From: an uncultured Alphaproteobacteria bacterium
GTDB taxonomy: Bacteria; Pseudomonadota; Alphaproteobacteria; SP197
DNA: 49,274 bases
Direction: 5' to 3'
NCBI GenBank assembly: GCA_943787175.1
Contig: CALSLK010000027.1
Location: forward strand, 1 to 49,274
Part shown: positions 19,598 through 28,231 of the stretch, one piece after another
How positions within the stretch are numbered: position 1 is the stretch's first letter
Layout: each line of letters opens with the position of its first letter
The notes under the pieces: model-generated
Database searches by the model: none
Seen by the model: the letters and a program-made list of their open reading frames with translations, nothing else
What the model was told of the DNA's origin: nothing
Made by a program: the position numbers and the translations under genes

Positions 19598-19966
19598 ATG
19601 ACCCCCAAGACCATTTTTGGCCGCACCGCCTTCCTCGCCGCCGCACTGGCGCTTGTGCTGACAGCTGCATCGGAAGCCAGCGCAGCTTGTGATGACCCTG
19701 CGGGGCCCCAGGTCGATTGGTCTGCTGGATGCAGTTTGAGTTCAGTGGACTTGCGCAAGTCGAACCTGACCGGTGCGAACCTGTCCGGCGCGCTCCTGAG
19801 TAATGCGCTCATGGAAGGGGTGAACCTGTCCGGCGCGAACATGACTGACGCGAACCTGTCCGGCGCGATCCTGGACGGCGCAGACCTGACTGGTGCGAAA
19901 CTGGATGGCGCAAATTGGACAGACGGACGTGTATGTGCCGGAGGGTCACTTGGGTTCTGCGAATAG
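19598..19966 (+). CDS. Secreted pentapeptide-repeat protein
   Basis: A 122-residue protein with a signal peptide (TAFLAAALALVLTAASEASA, cleavage near ASA-AC). After a short Cys-containing segment (ACDDPAGPQ..SAGCSLS) come about eleven pentapeptide repeats A(D/N)LXX from about residue 50 to 110: DLRKS, NLTGA, NLSGA, LLSNA, NLSGA, NLSGA, DLTGA and so on. The C-terminus is CAGGSLGFCE. Pentapeptide repeats fold as a right-handed quadrilateral beta-helix; here the coil would be short and periplasmic. Four cysteines, two before and two after the helix, could form disulfide caps. The molecular function is unknown. Confidence 0.8.
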   Translation: MTPKTIFGRTAFLAAALALVLTAASEASAACDDPAGPQVDWSAGCSLSSVDLRKSNLTGANLSGALLSNALMEGVNLSGANMTDANLSGAILDGADLTGAKLDGANWTDGRVCAGGSLGFCE

Positions 19967-20146
19967 CCTTCAGGCAATCCCGGAGCGGGCTCCGGTTGCC
20001 GCCTGACAGCCGCAATGTGCCGCTTCGGCGAGGTGTCTACCGGAACGCCAGGCGCATTCCGTTGGCCGCCTTTGGGCAAAATCAGCAGACAAGACTGCAA
20101 AACTCGTTGACCCCGATCCGGGAAAACCCTAGGAGATCAGCGCGGT

Positions 20147-20220
20147 GGCCAGGTGGCAGAGTGGTTATGCAGCGGATTGCAAATCCGCGTACATCGGTTC
20201 GATTCCGGTCCTGGCCTCCA
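20147..20220 (+). tRNA. tRNA-Cys (anticodon GCA)
   Basis: A full cloverleaf can be drawn. The acceptor stem GGCCAGG pairs with CCTGGCC, discriminator T, encoded CCA. The anticodon stem GCGGA/TCCGC closes the loop TTGCAAA, with GCA reading UGC/UGU. The T-arm carries GGTTCGATTCC. It is 74 nt long including CCA. Confidence 0.95.
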
Positions 20221-20247
20221 GCGTTTCCTTTTTCGCAGCTACAGCGC

Positions 20248-21849
20248 TCAGCGTTTCGCCATGATCAGGTCGGAAGCCTTTTCGCCGATCATGATGGCTG
20301 CGGCATGGGTGTTGGCGCTTGGCACGATGGGCATGACCGACGCGTCGGCAATCCGCAGCCCTTCCAGACCCACCAGCTTCAGATCAGGCGCAACGACCGT
20401 TTCCGGGGCATCAGGCTTGCCCATGCGGCAGGTTCCGACCAGATGATGGCTGACATTCGCGGTCTTGCGGATCCAGGTATCAAGGTCCTCGTCGCTGGCA
20501 ACATCTGGACCCGGCGCAAGCTCCTTGCCGCGCAGGGCATCGAAGGCTGGCTGGGCGACCACCGAACGCATGATCTTCGCGCCCGTTCGGAACGCATCGG
20601 TATCGCGCGTGTCTTCCAGGAAGTTGAACCGGAAGCTCGGCAGATCGGTGGGATCGTCCGAACGCAGGGTTACCGCGCCCCTGCTCCTGGCGCCCAGGAG
20701 TTCCATGTAGATCTCGAACCCGTGGATATCGGAATCGCCATAGGCGCACCCCAACACCAGCGGCACAAGCGTGATGATGCCGTCGGGGCGATCGAGGCCC
20801 GGATTGGTGCGCACGAACAGACCGGTATCCATGTGGTTGCTTGTCGCCGCACCCTTGCGCGCTAGCAGCCATCGCAGACCCGCCAGCCATTTGCGCGGCG
20901 GCTGCGTCCAGGGCAACAGGCTGACCGGCTGCGTGCAGGTGTAACTCAAGCGGATGATGGGGTGCGTGTGAAGGTTCCTGCCCACGCCGGGAAGCGCGTG
21001 GACCGGCCTGATGCCTTTCGCTGCCAGTTCATCGGCTGGGCCAATGCCCGAAAGCATCAGAAGTTGAGGTGATGCCAGGGTTCCGGCACACAGAATGACC
21101 TCACGACGGGGCAAGACAGTCTCCTGGGCCCCATCGGTGCCAAGCGACACCCCGGTCACCTTTCCCTGTGCCACGATCAGCCTGTTGACCGTCGTGTCAC
21201 AGCGCACGGTCAGGTTCGGGCGCCCCAATGCAGGTTTCAGATAACCGCTGTATACGTCACAGCGCTCACCCCGGCCCGTATTGCGTTGCAGGACACAGAC
21301 GCCGTCCTGAACGGGGCCGTTGTAGTTGGGGTTGAAGTTGTACCCCGCCTCCTCTGCCGCCTGCATGAAGGCAGCGTTGAGCGGCGAGGTGTAGGCATCC
21401 CCCCGGCTTACGGCGATCGGCCCGGAGCTGCCCAGGATGGCATCTCCTGCCTGTTCTGAGCGCTCGATACGGCGGAAAAGCGGTTCGATTTCGTCATAGG
21501 ACCAGCCGGTGCAACCCTCTGCCTCCCAGCCGTCATAATCGGCGCGATTGCCCCGTGCCCAGATCATGCCGTTGATGGCCGACGACCCGCCCAGAATACG
21601 GCCCATCTTGTAGGGCAGCTCCTGTCCGGCAGCATGAACCTCAGGCTCTGAGCGATAGGGCCAATGGTACTTGCCCTGTTGATAAAGCCCGACAACACCG
21701 GCGGGCACACGCACCGCAAGGCCCCGGTAATGCGGCCCTGCCTCCAGGACAAGCACACGAACAGCGGGGTCCTCGGTCAGCCGCGACGCCAGAACGCAGC
21801 CAGCCGTACCGCCGCCCACAATCACATAATCATAGTCTGAACCATTCAT
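20248..21849 (-). CDS. GMC-family FAD oxidoreductase (choline dehydrogenase-like)
   Basis: A 533-residue glucose-methanol-choline oxidoreductase. The N-terminal FAD motif is VIVGGGTAGCVLASRLTED. GMC signature 1 is seen as GSSAINGMIWARGNRADYDGWE and signature 2 near TLASPQLLMLSGIGPADEL. The C-terminal catalytic region has NVSHHLVGTCRMG and the end SANTHAAAIMIGEKASDLI. Family members oxidise primary alcohols such as choline to aldehydes. ATG 21849 begins at the FAD domain. Start and stop are separated by 50 bp and 27 bp from the flavoprotein and tRNA-Cys genes, and it may be co-transcribed with the upstream flavoprotein. Confidence 0.9.
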   Translation of the reverse strand: MNGSDYDYVIVGGGTAGCVLASRLTEDPAVRVLVLEAGPHYRGLAVRVPAGVVGLYQQGKYHWPYRSEPEVHAAGQELPYKMGRILGGSSAINGMIWARGNRADYDGWEAEGCTGWSYDEIEPLFRRIERSEQAGDAILGSSGPIAVSRGDAYTSPLNAAFMQAAEEAGYNFNPNYNGPVQDGVCVLQRNTGRGERCDVYSGYLKPALGRPNLTVRCDTTVNRLIVAQGKVTGVSLGTDGAQETVLPRREVILCAGTLASPQLLMLSGIGPADELAAKGIRPVHALPGVGRNLHTHPIIRLSYTCTQPVSLLPWTQPPRKWLAGLRWLLARKGAATSNHMDTGLFVRTNPGLDRPDGIITLVPLVLGCAYGDSDIHGFEIYMELLGARSRGAVTLRSDDPTDLPSFRFNFLEDTRDTDAFRTGAKIMRSVVAQPAFDALRGKELAPGPDVASDEDLDTWIRKTANVSHHLVGTCRMGKPDAPETVVAPDLKLVGLEGLRIADASVMPIVPSANTHAAAIMIGEKASDLIMAKR

Positions 21850-21899
21850 GCGGGGATCGTGCCTGCAACGCGCTTCCCCCGGCAAGGGTTTCCCACATG

Positions 21900-23036
21900 T
21901 CAGATCAACCCCGTTGCACCCAAGGCACGCGCTGCCGGTGCATGGCGGAAGGCGGGTGTCATGCTGGGCAGCGTGATGGTGCGCGGACGAAAGAAGATCG
22001 ACTGCGCCAATGCGCCCATCACAGGTGTCCCCAGCATGGCTTCGATCATCCAGTCGGGTGCGCCGATGTCCATCGTCCGGCGCATCAGGGACTTCAACGC
22101 ATAGGACGGGATTTCACGGGCAAGCACCTGACTTGGTTCCGTTCCTCGATCCTGCAGATAATCGCTCACGACCTGTGCGGCCCGGCGTCCGTAACGGAAA
22201 GCGTTGTGAATGCCGCCACCGGTCAATGGTGAAACAAGACCGGCAGCATCACCGATCAGCATGACGCGGTCCGACGCAAACGGACGAACGGGGCCACCAA
22301 CGGGAATCAATCCGCCACGGCGTTCCGTGAGATCAAGGTCTGACAACCCGGTCAGTGCCTCGATCTGGCGCAAAACCGGCCCCAGGTCCGGTCGACGGTC
22401 TGATTTCGTGGCAATGCCGATCTGGGTGCATCCCACGCCGGGCACGGCCCAGCCGATATAGCCCGGTGCCTGGTCGCGGCCGAAGAAACAGTGAAGGTGC
22501 CCACGATCCAGTCCCGGCAGACTGGGGACATGGATCTCGCTACCCATCAGGACGCGCTCATTCGGGCCCAGACCGAAGCTCCGCGCCACTTGTGATCGCG
22601 CGCCGTCTGCACCGATCAGATACCGTGTTGAAATGTCCAGCCCGCGCAGCCGCAGGCCACCCGGCTCATAACAGGCACCCTGCCAACGCGCGCCGTAAAG
22701 CAACCTGGCACCTGCCAGCGACGCATCCAGTGCCAGCCAGCGCAGGAGTGCTGGTGTGTCAGTTGCCAGGAAATAGTAGCCATCCGATTCCAGATCACGA
22801 TGACGCCCCGATGGCGCATAGATCCGCACACCCCGCACCTTGCGCGAGACGCCCGCCGGTAGGTCCAGGACGTCTGCCGCCTCTTTCACGAGAATACCCG
22901 TGGTCCGCACCTGGGCACCGGGATCACGCTTGCGATCAATCACGGCGACCTTCAGTCCACGCATGGCTGCCGTTCTGGCACAGACCAGTCCAGCAAAGCT
23001 TCCACCCACGATGATGAGGTCAAAATCCGGCTTCAT
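21900..23036 (-). CDS. FAD-dependent oxidoreductase, geranylgeranyl-reductase-like
   Basis: A 378-residue flavoprotein. The N-terminal dinucleotide motif is DLIIVGGSFAGLVCARTAAMRGLKVAVID. The second flavin signature is DRVMLIGDAAGLVSPLTGGGIHNAFRYGRRAA, characteristic of the geranylgeranyl reductase/ChlP and PHBH-type group. The middle carries YLIGADGARSQVAR. Substrates of this group are often isoprenoid or lipid double bonds, or aromatic rings. It is directly upstream of the GMC gene on the same strand. The exact reaction cannot be assigned. Confidence 0.82.
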   Translation of the reverse strand: MKPDFDLIIVGGSFAGLVCARTAAMRGLKVAVIDRKRDPGAQVRTTGILVKEAADVLDLPAGVSRKVRGVRIYAPSGRHRDLESDGYYFLATDTPALLRWLALDASLAGARLLYGARWQGACYEPGGLRLRGLDISTRYLIGADGARSQVARSFGLGPNERVLMGSEIHVPSLPGLDRGHLHCFFGRDQAPGYIGWAVPGVGCTQIGIATKSDRRPDLGPVLRQIEALTGLSDLDLTERRGGLIPVGGPVRPFASDRVMLIGDAAGLVSPLTGGGIHNAFRYGRRAAQVVSDYLQDRGTEPSQVLAREIPSYALKSLMRRTMDIGAPDWMIEAMLGTPVMGALAQSIFFRPRTITLPSMTPAFRHAPAARALGATGLI

Positions 23037-23118
23037 ATGGCTGCTCCCCTCTGCTCACTGCTGCATAAACCGCAGCGATGGCAGAATTGCGGCCATGGAC
23101 CCTGCCGCCAATCCGGGT

Positions 23119-23180
23119 TAGAGCGGATCAAGATTGCTTGGGCTCAACAAATGGGTCTAAGCAATCTTGTGAATCAGCTC
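23119..23180. repeat. Palindromic intergenic element 1
   Basis: AAGATTGCTT (23130-23139) and AAGCAATCTT (23159-23168) are perfect inverted copies 19 nt apart. The symmetry extends imperfectly outwards (GAGCGGATC versus GAATCAGCTC). It lies between divergent flavoprotein and carbamoyltransferase genes and resembles small dispersed palindromes of alphaproteobacterial genomes. Confidence 0.65.
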
Positions 23181-23194
23181 TATCTTGTAGATTA

Positions 23195-23255
23195 AGAGCA
23201 TCTTCACACCTCTGCATCGGATCGAAAGCGATCCGATGCAGAGGTGATATGCTCT
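23195..23255. repeat. Palindromic intergenic element 2 (18-bp perfect stem)
   Basis: CACCTCTGCATCGGATCG (23207-23224) pairs perfectly with 23229-23246 across a 4-nt loop AAAG. An outer AGAGCAT/ATGCTCT pair (23195-23201, 23249-23255) closes the structure. There is no downstream T-run, so it is unlikely to be a terminator. It ends 36 bp before the carbamoyltransferase start and could affect its expression. Confidence 0.75.
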
Positions 23256-23291
23256 AAGCGATGCCATCCTGAACCTGGCTGCAACACCATC

Positions 23292-25016
23292 ATGCTGACC
23301 CTTGGCATTCATCCCGGCTATCACGACGCCTCAGCCTGTCTGTTTGACGGCTACCGGCTGGTCGCTGCCGTTTCGCGCGAACGCCTGACGCGCAGCAAGG
23401 GCGACGGGCGCGGCGATGTGCCCCAGGACTGTGTCGATGAGGTCCTGGCGATCGCTGGCGCCAGCCGCGGTGATATCGGCATGATCGCTTCTACCCGTTC
23501 TGCCTTGCGCCAGAGTTGTTTTACCCATTTCCGGGGCCGGCGTGCCGTCGAGGGCCGCATCCGGGAAATGATCGGGCGTGAAAAGCTGCGCTTCATGGCC
23601 TTGGAAATGGCGCGGGCACACACGCTGGACCCGCATGCCATCATTGATCACGAACGCTTTCTCGAGATTTACGGTTTCAAGGCCGGCACGCCGTTGCATT
23701 TTGCCAACCATCACCTCTCACACGCCCTGCCGACGCTGTTCTATACCGATTGGGACGACGCCCTGCTCTACACGGCCGATGGCGGTGGCGATAACGTGCA
23801 GTATTCCATGCGCGGGTTCCGTGACGGCAAGCTCGACACCCTGTTCGGCGACGATCAGGAAATGCTGGCCGACAACCGCATCGACAGCCTGGGCATGATG
23901 TACGGCTTCTGCACCCAGGCCCTTGGCTGGAAAATGAACCGCCACGAAGGCAAGCTGACCGGGCTTGCAGCGCTTGGTGAACCCTCTGCCCTTCAGGCCA
24001 TGTCAGACCACTTCATGGTGACAGAAACCGGCGAAATCCTGTCGGACTTTGCCACCTACAGCGCCATGAAGACGCTGGTGATGGAACTCGCACAGACACA
24101 CAGCCGCGAAGACATGGCTGCATCGGTGCAGGCCCTGCTGGAACAGACGATCCTGCGTTCGGTTGAACGGATGCTGCAGCGCACCGGTGCACGCCGTCTG
24201 GGTCTTTCTGGTGGTGTCTTTGCCAATGTACGCCTGAACCGTCTGCTTGCCGAACAAACCAGCGTTGAAGAGGTTTTTGTCTTTCCAGCCATGGCCGATG
24301 ATGGGCTTTGTGTGGGTGCCTGCCTTGATGCCTTGCAGAACCGCGATGGCATGGAAACCTGGCTGGGTGAGCGCCATCGCCTCGATAACGTCTATCTGGG
24401 CCGTGATCATACCGACCGCATTGATGCTGTGCTGGCCGGTGGCCATGGCATCGAGCGCGAAGATGGTGATCCCGTGGCAGCAACGATTGCGCGCATTACC
24501 AATGGCCAGGCCGGCGCGATCTACAGCCAGCGCATGGAGTTTGGCCCCCGCGCCCTGGGCGCACGCACCATTCTGGGCAGCCCTGCCGATCACCGCATCA
24601 ACGACGAACTCAACGAACGCCTTGAACGCAGCGAGTTCATGCCGTTTGCCCCGGTCATCAGCGAAGAACGCGCCAGTGACGTTTTTGAAGTCAGCGACCT
24701 CAATACCTATGCCAGCCGCTTCATGACGATCACCTGCGCCGTTCGCCCGGAATGGCGCGACCGTATCCCTGCCGTTGTCCATGTCGACGGCACGGCGCGG
24801 CCCCAGATCATCCGGCGTGCCGACAATCCGCTCTACCACGACATCCTGACCGCGTTTGAGCGCGAAACCGGTCTTCCCGTGCTGATTAACACGTCGTTCA
24901 ACGTGCACGAGGAACCCATCGTCGATACACCGGAACAGTGCCTGCGTGCCCTGACGGACCATCGCATCGATTTTGTTGTCACCGATCAGGCGGTTTACAG
25001 CCCCACAACCCGTTGA
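23292..25016 (+). CDS. Carbamoyltransferase of the NodU/CmcH family
   Basis: A 574-residue carbamoyltransferase. The N-terminal Kae1-like domain begins LGIHPGYHDASACLFDGYRLVAAVSRERLTR. It has the metal/carbamoyl-adenylate site FANHHLSHA and DDALLYTADGGGDN. The second half has GGVFANVRLN and the YrdC-like C-terminal region with MEFGPRALGARTILGSP and PVLINTSFNVHEEPIV. Such enzymes use carbamoyl phosphate and ATP to carbamoylate sugars or natural-product hydroxyls. Start at ATG 23292; sixteen codons of upstream in-frame sequence overlap the palindrome and look non-coding. No Nod or antibiotic genes are adjacent, so the acceptor is unknown. Confidence 0.9.
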   Translation: MLTLGIHPGYHDASACLFDGYRLVAAVSRERLTRSKGDGRGDVPQDCVDEVLAIAGASRGDIGMIASTRSALRQSCFTHFRGRRAVEGRIREMIGREKLRFMALEMARAHTLDPHAIIDHERFLEIYGFKAGTPLHFANHHLSHALPTLFYTDWDDALLYTADGGGDNVQYSMRGFRDGKLDTLFGDDQEMLADNRIDSLGMMYGFCTQALGWKMNRHEGKLTGLAALGEPSALQAMSDHFMVTETGEILSDFATYSAMKTLVMELAQTHSREDMAASVQALLEQTILRSVERMLQRTGARRLGLSGGVFANVRLNRLLAEQTSVEEVFVFPAMADDGLCVGACLDALQNRDGMETWLGERHRLDNVYLGRDHTDRIDAVLAGGHGIEREDGDPVAATIARITNGQAGAIYSQRMEFGPRALGARTILGSPADHRINDELNERLERSEFMPFAPVISEERASDVFEVSDLNTYASRFMTITCAVRPEWRDRIPAVVHVDGTARPQIIRRADNPLYHDILTAFERETGLPVLINTSFNVHEEPIVDTPEQCLRALTDHRIDFVVTDQAVYSPTTR

Positions 25017-25059
25017 CGAGCATCGAGTGCATAACTATAAGCCGAATTTCCACCACTGA

Positions 25060-25135
25060 TCCGCGATAGCTCAGTTGGTAGAGCAGCTGGCTGTTAACCA
25101 GCGGGTCGTAGGTTCGAGTCCTACTCGCGGAGCCA
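25060..25135 (+). tRNA. tRNA-Asn (anticodon GTT)
   Basis: The acceptor stem TCCGCGA pairs with TCGCGGA, discriminator G, encoded CCA. The D-arm has GCTCAGTTGGTAGAGC. The anticodon stem CTGGC/..CCAG encloses the loop with GTT. The T-arm is GTAGGTTCGAGTCCTAC. The 76-nt length and G discriminator fit tRNA-Asn. Confidence 0.96.
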
Positions 25136-25140
25136 ATTTC

Positions 25141-25178
25141 CAGGGGGTTAACCGATCATCGGTTAGCCCCCTGTTTGA
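25141..25178 (+). terminator. Terminator after tRNA-Asn
   Basis: CAGGGGGTTAACCGAT (25141-25156) and ATCGGTTAGCCCCCTG (25158-25173) form a 16-bp stem with one G-T wobble and a minimal loop, followed by TTTGATT. Confidence 0.75.
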
Positions 25179-25281
25179 TTCCGGCACTGGTGCTTCCAGA
25201 CGATCCGCCTCACGTGACACCGCGTAATACATCAGGCAACCTTTGCGTCGTAGACTGAATGTAATCGTTGGCTCCGAGAAA

Positions 25282-26901
25282 ATGGCTTCCACGTCCCCAA
25301 ATCCGCAAAACCTGGGCGCCGCAACGCCTAAGACGATCCCCGAGATGCTGCGAAACTCGGTCGCGCGTACGCCCGACCGCTCTGCGTTTGTGTTTTTCGA
25401 TCACGACAAGACCCTGACCTATGCCGAACTGGACGATCAGGTCCGGCGGGTTGCCCATGCCCTTCAACATCGTGGCGTTCGCAAAGGCACACACGTCGCA
25501 TTAATGTTGCCCAACGTGATCGAGTTTCCCGTCACCTGGCTTGCCATCGCATGGCTAGGCGCAGTTTCGGTACAACTCAACCCGCAGTTCACAGGTCGTG
25601 AACTCGACTACGCTCTGAACGACGCCGACGTCGATTTCCTGGTTATTGATGAAACCTGTTTGGCCTCGCTGAACGCCATGCAACAGCGCACCGAGCGATT
25701 GGCAGATTCAAACATCATCGTGCGCTCTGATGGACAGGTGCCCAAGCATCATGTCGCATGGCAGGAGCTTGCAACGGCGGATCCGTTGCCGCCAGAGCCT
25801 CCATCAGAGCTTTCGGCGCACGATGTCATCGCCATTCTCTATACATCCGGCACCACCGGCTTCCCGAAGGGTTGCATGCTGGATCACCGGTACTGGTTGC
25901 AGATATCCGCTGGAGCGCTTCACGCACAAGGGGGCCACAAACCCCGAAACGTTCTGATCTACGAGCCGATGTTCTACATTCAGGGCAATGCCATCTTCAT
26001 CGCCTCGCTGCTTGCCAACGCGACCATCTACTGCCCGGCCCGATCCAGCATCTCGAAGTTCTTCGAATGGGTACATCGCTACACCATAGATTATTGCGCC
26101 TTTCCGGTTCCCGCTCTCCACATCATGGATGATATCCCTGCCAAGATGGGCGCCAGCCTGAAATGGGTCCACGCCTGGTACTTTCCGAAAGGCGGGCTTG
26201 AACGTCTGGAAAAACGCTTCGATGTCATCGGCAGAGACTCCTATGCCATGACAGAGAATGGCCTGTGTCTCTACGTCCCTGTCGACCGGCCCGATCTTGC
26301 GATAAGCGGTTCCGTGGGTGTCCCTGCCCCCTGGCGTGAAATTCGCATCGTCGATGACCAGGGCAACGATGTTGCAGATGGGGAAGTCGGTGAAGCCTGG
26401 ACATCAGGTCCGGGCCACCTCCACGGCTACTATCGAAAAACCGCGGCAAACCGCGAGAGCTTCAAGGGAAATTGGTTCAGGACGGGCGACCTGATGCGAC
26501 GCGATGACGATGGTGGTTACTACCTCGTCGGGCGTATGAAGGACATGGTCAAGCGTTCGGGTGAGAACATCTCAGCAGCAGAGGTCGAGGCGTGCCTGAA
26601 CGCGATGTCAGGGGTCGCAATGGCTGCCGTTGTTCCCGTTCCTGATCGGGTCCGTGGCGAAGAGGTTAAAGCCTACATCCAACTTGTTCCGGGTCGATCC
26701 CAAAAGGACACTCCCCCACAACAGGTGTTCCAGCACTGCTCCGAACACCTCGCTGGTTTCAAGATTCCGCGTTATTTGGCCTATGTCGACGCCTTCCCGA
26801 TGACTGCAGGCAACGACAAGATCTCAAAACCGAAGCTGACCAGGGACAGTGGCGACCTGACATTTGGCGCCTATGACCGCGTGGACGAGATATGGCGTTG
26901 A
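25282..26901 (+). CDS. Acyl-CoA synthetase / AMP-forming ligase (CaiC-like)
   Basis: A 539-residue ANL-superfamily ligase, first gene of the nitrile-hydratase operon. The ATP loop is ILYTSGTTGFPKG (about residues 185-197). The A5 motif reads YAMTENG, A7 reads GDLMRRDDDGGYYLVGRMKDM, and A8 is VKRSGENISAAEVE. The catalytic-lysine segment is present as AGNDKISKPKL. Such enzymes activate carboxylates as acyl-AMP and then acyl-CoA. Similarity in pattern is to crotonobetaine/carnitine-CoA ligases. The start at ATG 25282 gives a normal N-terminus (MASTSPNPQNL). The stop overlaps the start of the hotdog-fold gene by 10 bp. Confidence 0.87.
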   Translation: MASTSPNPQNLGAATPKTIPEMLRNSVARTPDRSAFVFFDHDKTLTYAELDDQVRRVAHALQHRGVRKGTHVALMLPNVIEFPVTWLAIAWLGAVSVQLNPQFTGRELDYALNDADVDFLVIDETCLASLNAMQQRTERLADSNIIVRSDGQVPKHHVAWQELATADPLPPEPPSELSAHDVIAILYTSGTTGFPKGCMLDHRYWLQISAGALHAQGGHKPRNVLIYEPMFYIQGNAIFIASLLANATIYCPARSSISKFFEWVHRYTIDYCAFPVPALHIMDDIPAKMGASLKWVHAWYFPKGGLERLEKRFDVIGRDSYAMTENGLCLYVPVDRPDLAISGSVGVPAPWREIRIVDDQGNDVADGEVGEAWTSGPGHLHGYYRKTAANRESFKGNWFRTGDLMRRDDDGGYYLVGRMKDMVKRSGENISAAEVEACLNAMSGVAMAAVVPVPDRVRGEEVKAYIQLVPGRSQKDTPPQQVFQHCSEHLAGFKIPRYLAYVDAFPMTAGNDKISKPKLTRDSGDLTFGAYDRVDEIWR

Positions 26902-27335
26902 GCCCTGCCCAGAAACTGCTGCAGGCCGGATACGACCTTGGCATCTCAGACTGGCTCACCGTCGATCAAGCCATGAATCAAACCTTTGCTGATGTGACGC
27001 TTGATCCCGTGCCCATGCAGATCGACGGGCAAGCGCACGCACACGGCTTCCTGACAATGTCACTGCTTGCGCATCTGTTGGCCGGCGCCATGAAGGCCGG
27101 ATCGTCAGGCGCGATCATGGATCAGGGGTACGCGTTGAACTACGGCTTCAACCGCCTCAGGCTGATTGAACCCGTTCCATTGGGGGCGCGCATTCGCGGT
27201 CATTTCAGAACCTCAGATCAAGGCGTCACCCAACGCGGCGAGGTCACCATCATTGCCGTTGATGTCCGGATCGAAATCGAGCACGTCGAGCGCCCCGCCA
27301 TGGCTGCAGAATGGCTTCTCGCGTGGAAAAAGTAG
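26892..27335 (+). CDS. MaoC/NodN-like hotdog-fold protein
   Basis: A 147-residue protein related to NodN/MaoC-like dehydratases. AHAHGFLTMSLLAHLL and the C-terminal strand YGFNRLRLIEPVPLGARIRGHF match the family (usual forms AHGFLTLSL and YGFNRLRFxxPVPxG). The segment that normally carries the catalytic Asp-His (ATGDHQWIHVD) is shortened and reads ADVTLDPVPMQID, lacking the usual His. It may bind an acyl-CoA without hydratase activity. It overlaps the CoA-ligase gene by 10 bp, so both products probably act on the same acyl thioester. Confidence 0.72.
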   Translation: MALSPAQKLLQAGYDLGISDWLTVDQAMNQTFADVTLDPVPMQIDGQAHAHGFLTMSLLAHLLAGAMKAGSSGAIMDQGYALNYGFNRLRLIEPVPLGARIRGHFRTSDQGVTQRGEVTIIAVDVRIEIEHVERPAMAAEWLLAWKK

Positions 27336-27405
27336 CGCGCGTTGGCCCTTCCCAAGTCTGTCGCACTTGAACACAATGCGCAGCCACGCGAGAACCTGGA
27401 CACAC

Positions 27406-28230
27406 ATGAGCGACAACGATTTTCAAGCTGAGATTACGGCGCGCTACGACGCCCCAATGTATCGCGCGATGCTTGAGGTCTGGGGGGATCAGATCCACCC
27501 CGGACTACTGGAAAGCGAAGATGAAGCGCTTTACCCCGCAGCCGTCAGGGCAACCATGCGCCTGGCTGAGCTTGCCAACATCCAACGCGGCTGCCGTGTC
27601 CTGGAAACGGCCTGTGGCGTCGGCGGCACCGCTCGCCTTCTAGCCAGAGACTTTGACTGTCATGTAACCGCTACGAACATCTCGAAGGGCCAACTTGAGA
27701 CGGCTGCGGAGTGGACCGATGGCGAGCCCGGCGCCGACAGGATTACCTATGAGTTCGCCAATTTCGAGGAACTTGCCTACGACGACGCCAGCTTCGACGT
27801 TTACTGGTGTCAGGACGCACTTCTGTTTTCGACACAACGCGCCACAGCCATGGCCGAGGCAGGCCGCGTGGTGAAGCCTGGCGGAACCGTTGCCATTACG
27901 GACCTTACCATCGTCGGCGAACCTGAAGGCGAAACCGCTGAGCTGCTGGCCGAGATTTCCAAGCCGGGCTTCTGGTCACTCGAGGATTATGTCGCCGCGC
28001 TGGACGAAGCCGGGTTCGATCTGATTGCAGCCGAGGACTGGTCGCGCCATGTCCTTCCGTCATTTCAGCGCATCCGTGACGATATGATTCTAAAGAAGGA
28101 TCAGTTGGTTGCCATCGCCGGACTGGAAGAAGTCGAAGACAGCATCGAGCGTTACAATCATTGGTGCGATGCTGCAGCAACGGGGTATCTGGGCTGGGCC
28201 GCCGTAACAGGGCGCAAGCGGGAAACATGA
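27406..28230 (+). CDS. SAM-dependent methyltransferase, sarcosine/dimethylglycine-methyltransferase-like
   Basis: A 274-residue class I methyltransferase. The SAM motif is RVLETACGVGGTARLLA (residues 64-80), followed by an acidic motif II (TNIS) and the post-motif VVKPGGTVAITDLTI. The N-terminal RYDAPMYRAMLEVWGDQIHPGLL resembles the WGxxIHxGLY segment of glycine-betaine-forming N-methyltransferases and related small-molecule N/C-methyltransferases. The start at ATG 27406 is chosen because upstream in-frame codons overlap the hotdog gene in another frame. Its stop lies 1 bp before the kinase start. The substrate is unknown; an amine or carboxylated amine is possible. Confidence 0.83.
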   Translation: MSDNDFQAEITARYDAPMYRAMLEVWGDQIHPGLLESEDEALYPAAVRATMRLAELANIQRGCRVLETACGVGGTARLLARDFDCHVTATNISKGQLETAAEWTDGEPGADRITYEFANFEELAYDDASFDVYWCQDALLFSTQRATAMAEAGRVVKPGGTVAITDLTIVGEPEGETAELLAEISKPGFWSLEDYVAALDEAGFDLIAAEDWSRHVLPSFQRIRDDMILKKDQLVAIAGLEEVEDSIERYNHWCDAAATGYLGWAAVTGRKRET

Positions 28231-28231
28231 C

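Noticed and set aside
23195..23255. Palindrome as rho-independent terminator of the flavoprotein or carbamoyltransferase gene
   Set aside because: It lies upstream of both divergent genes, and no T-run follows on either strand.
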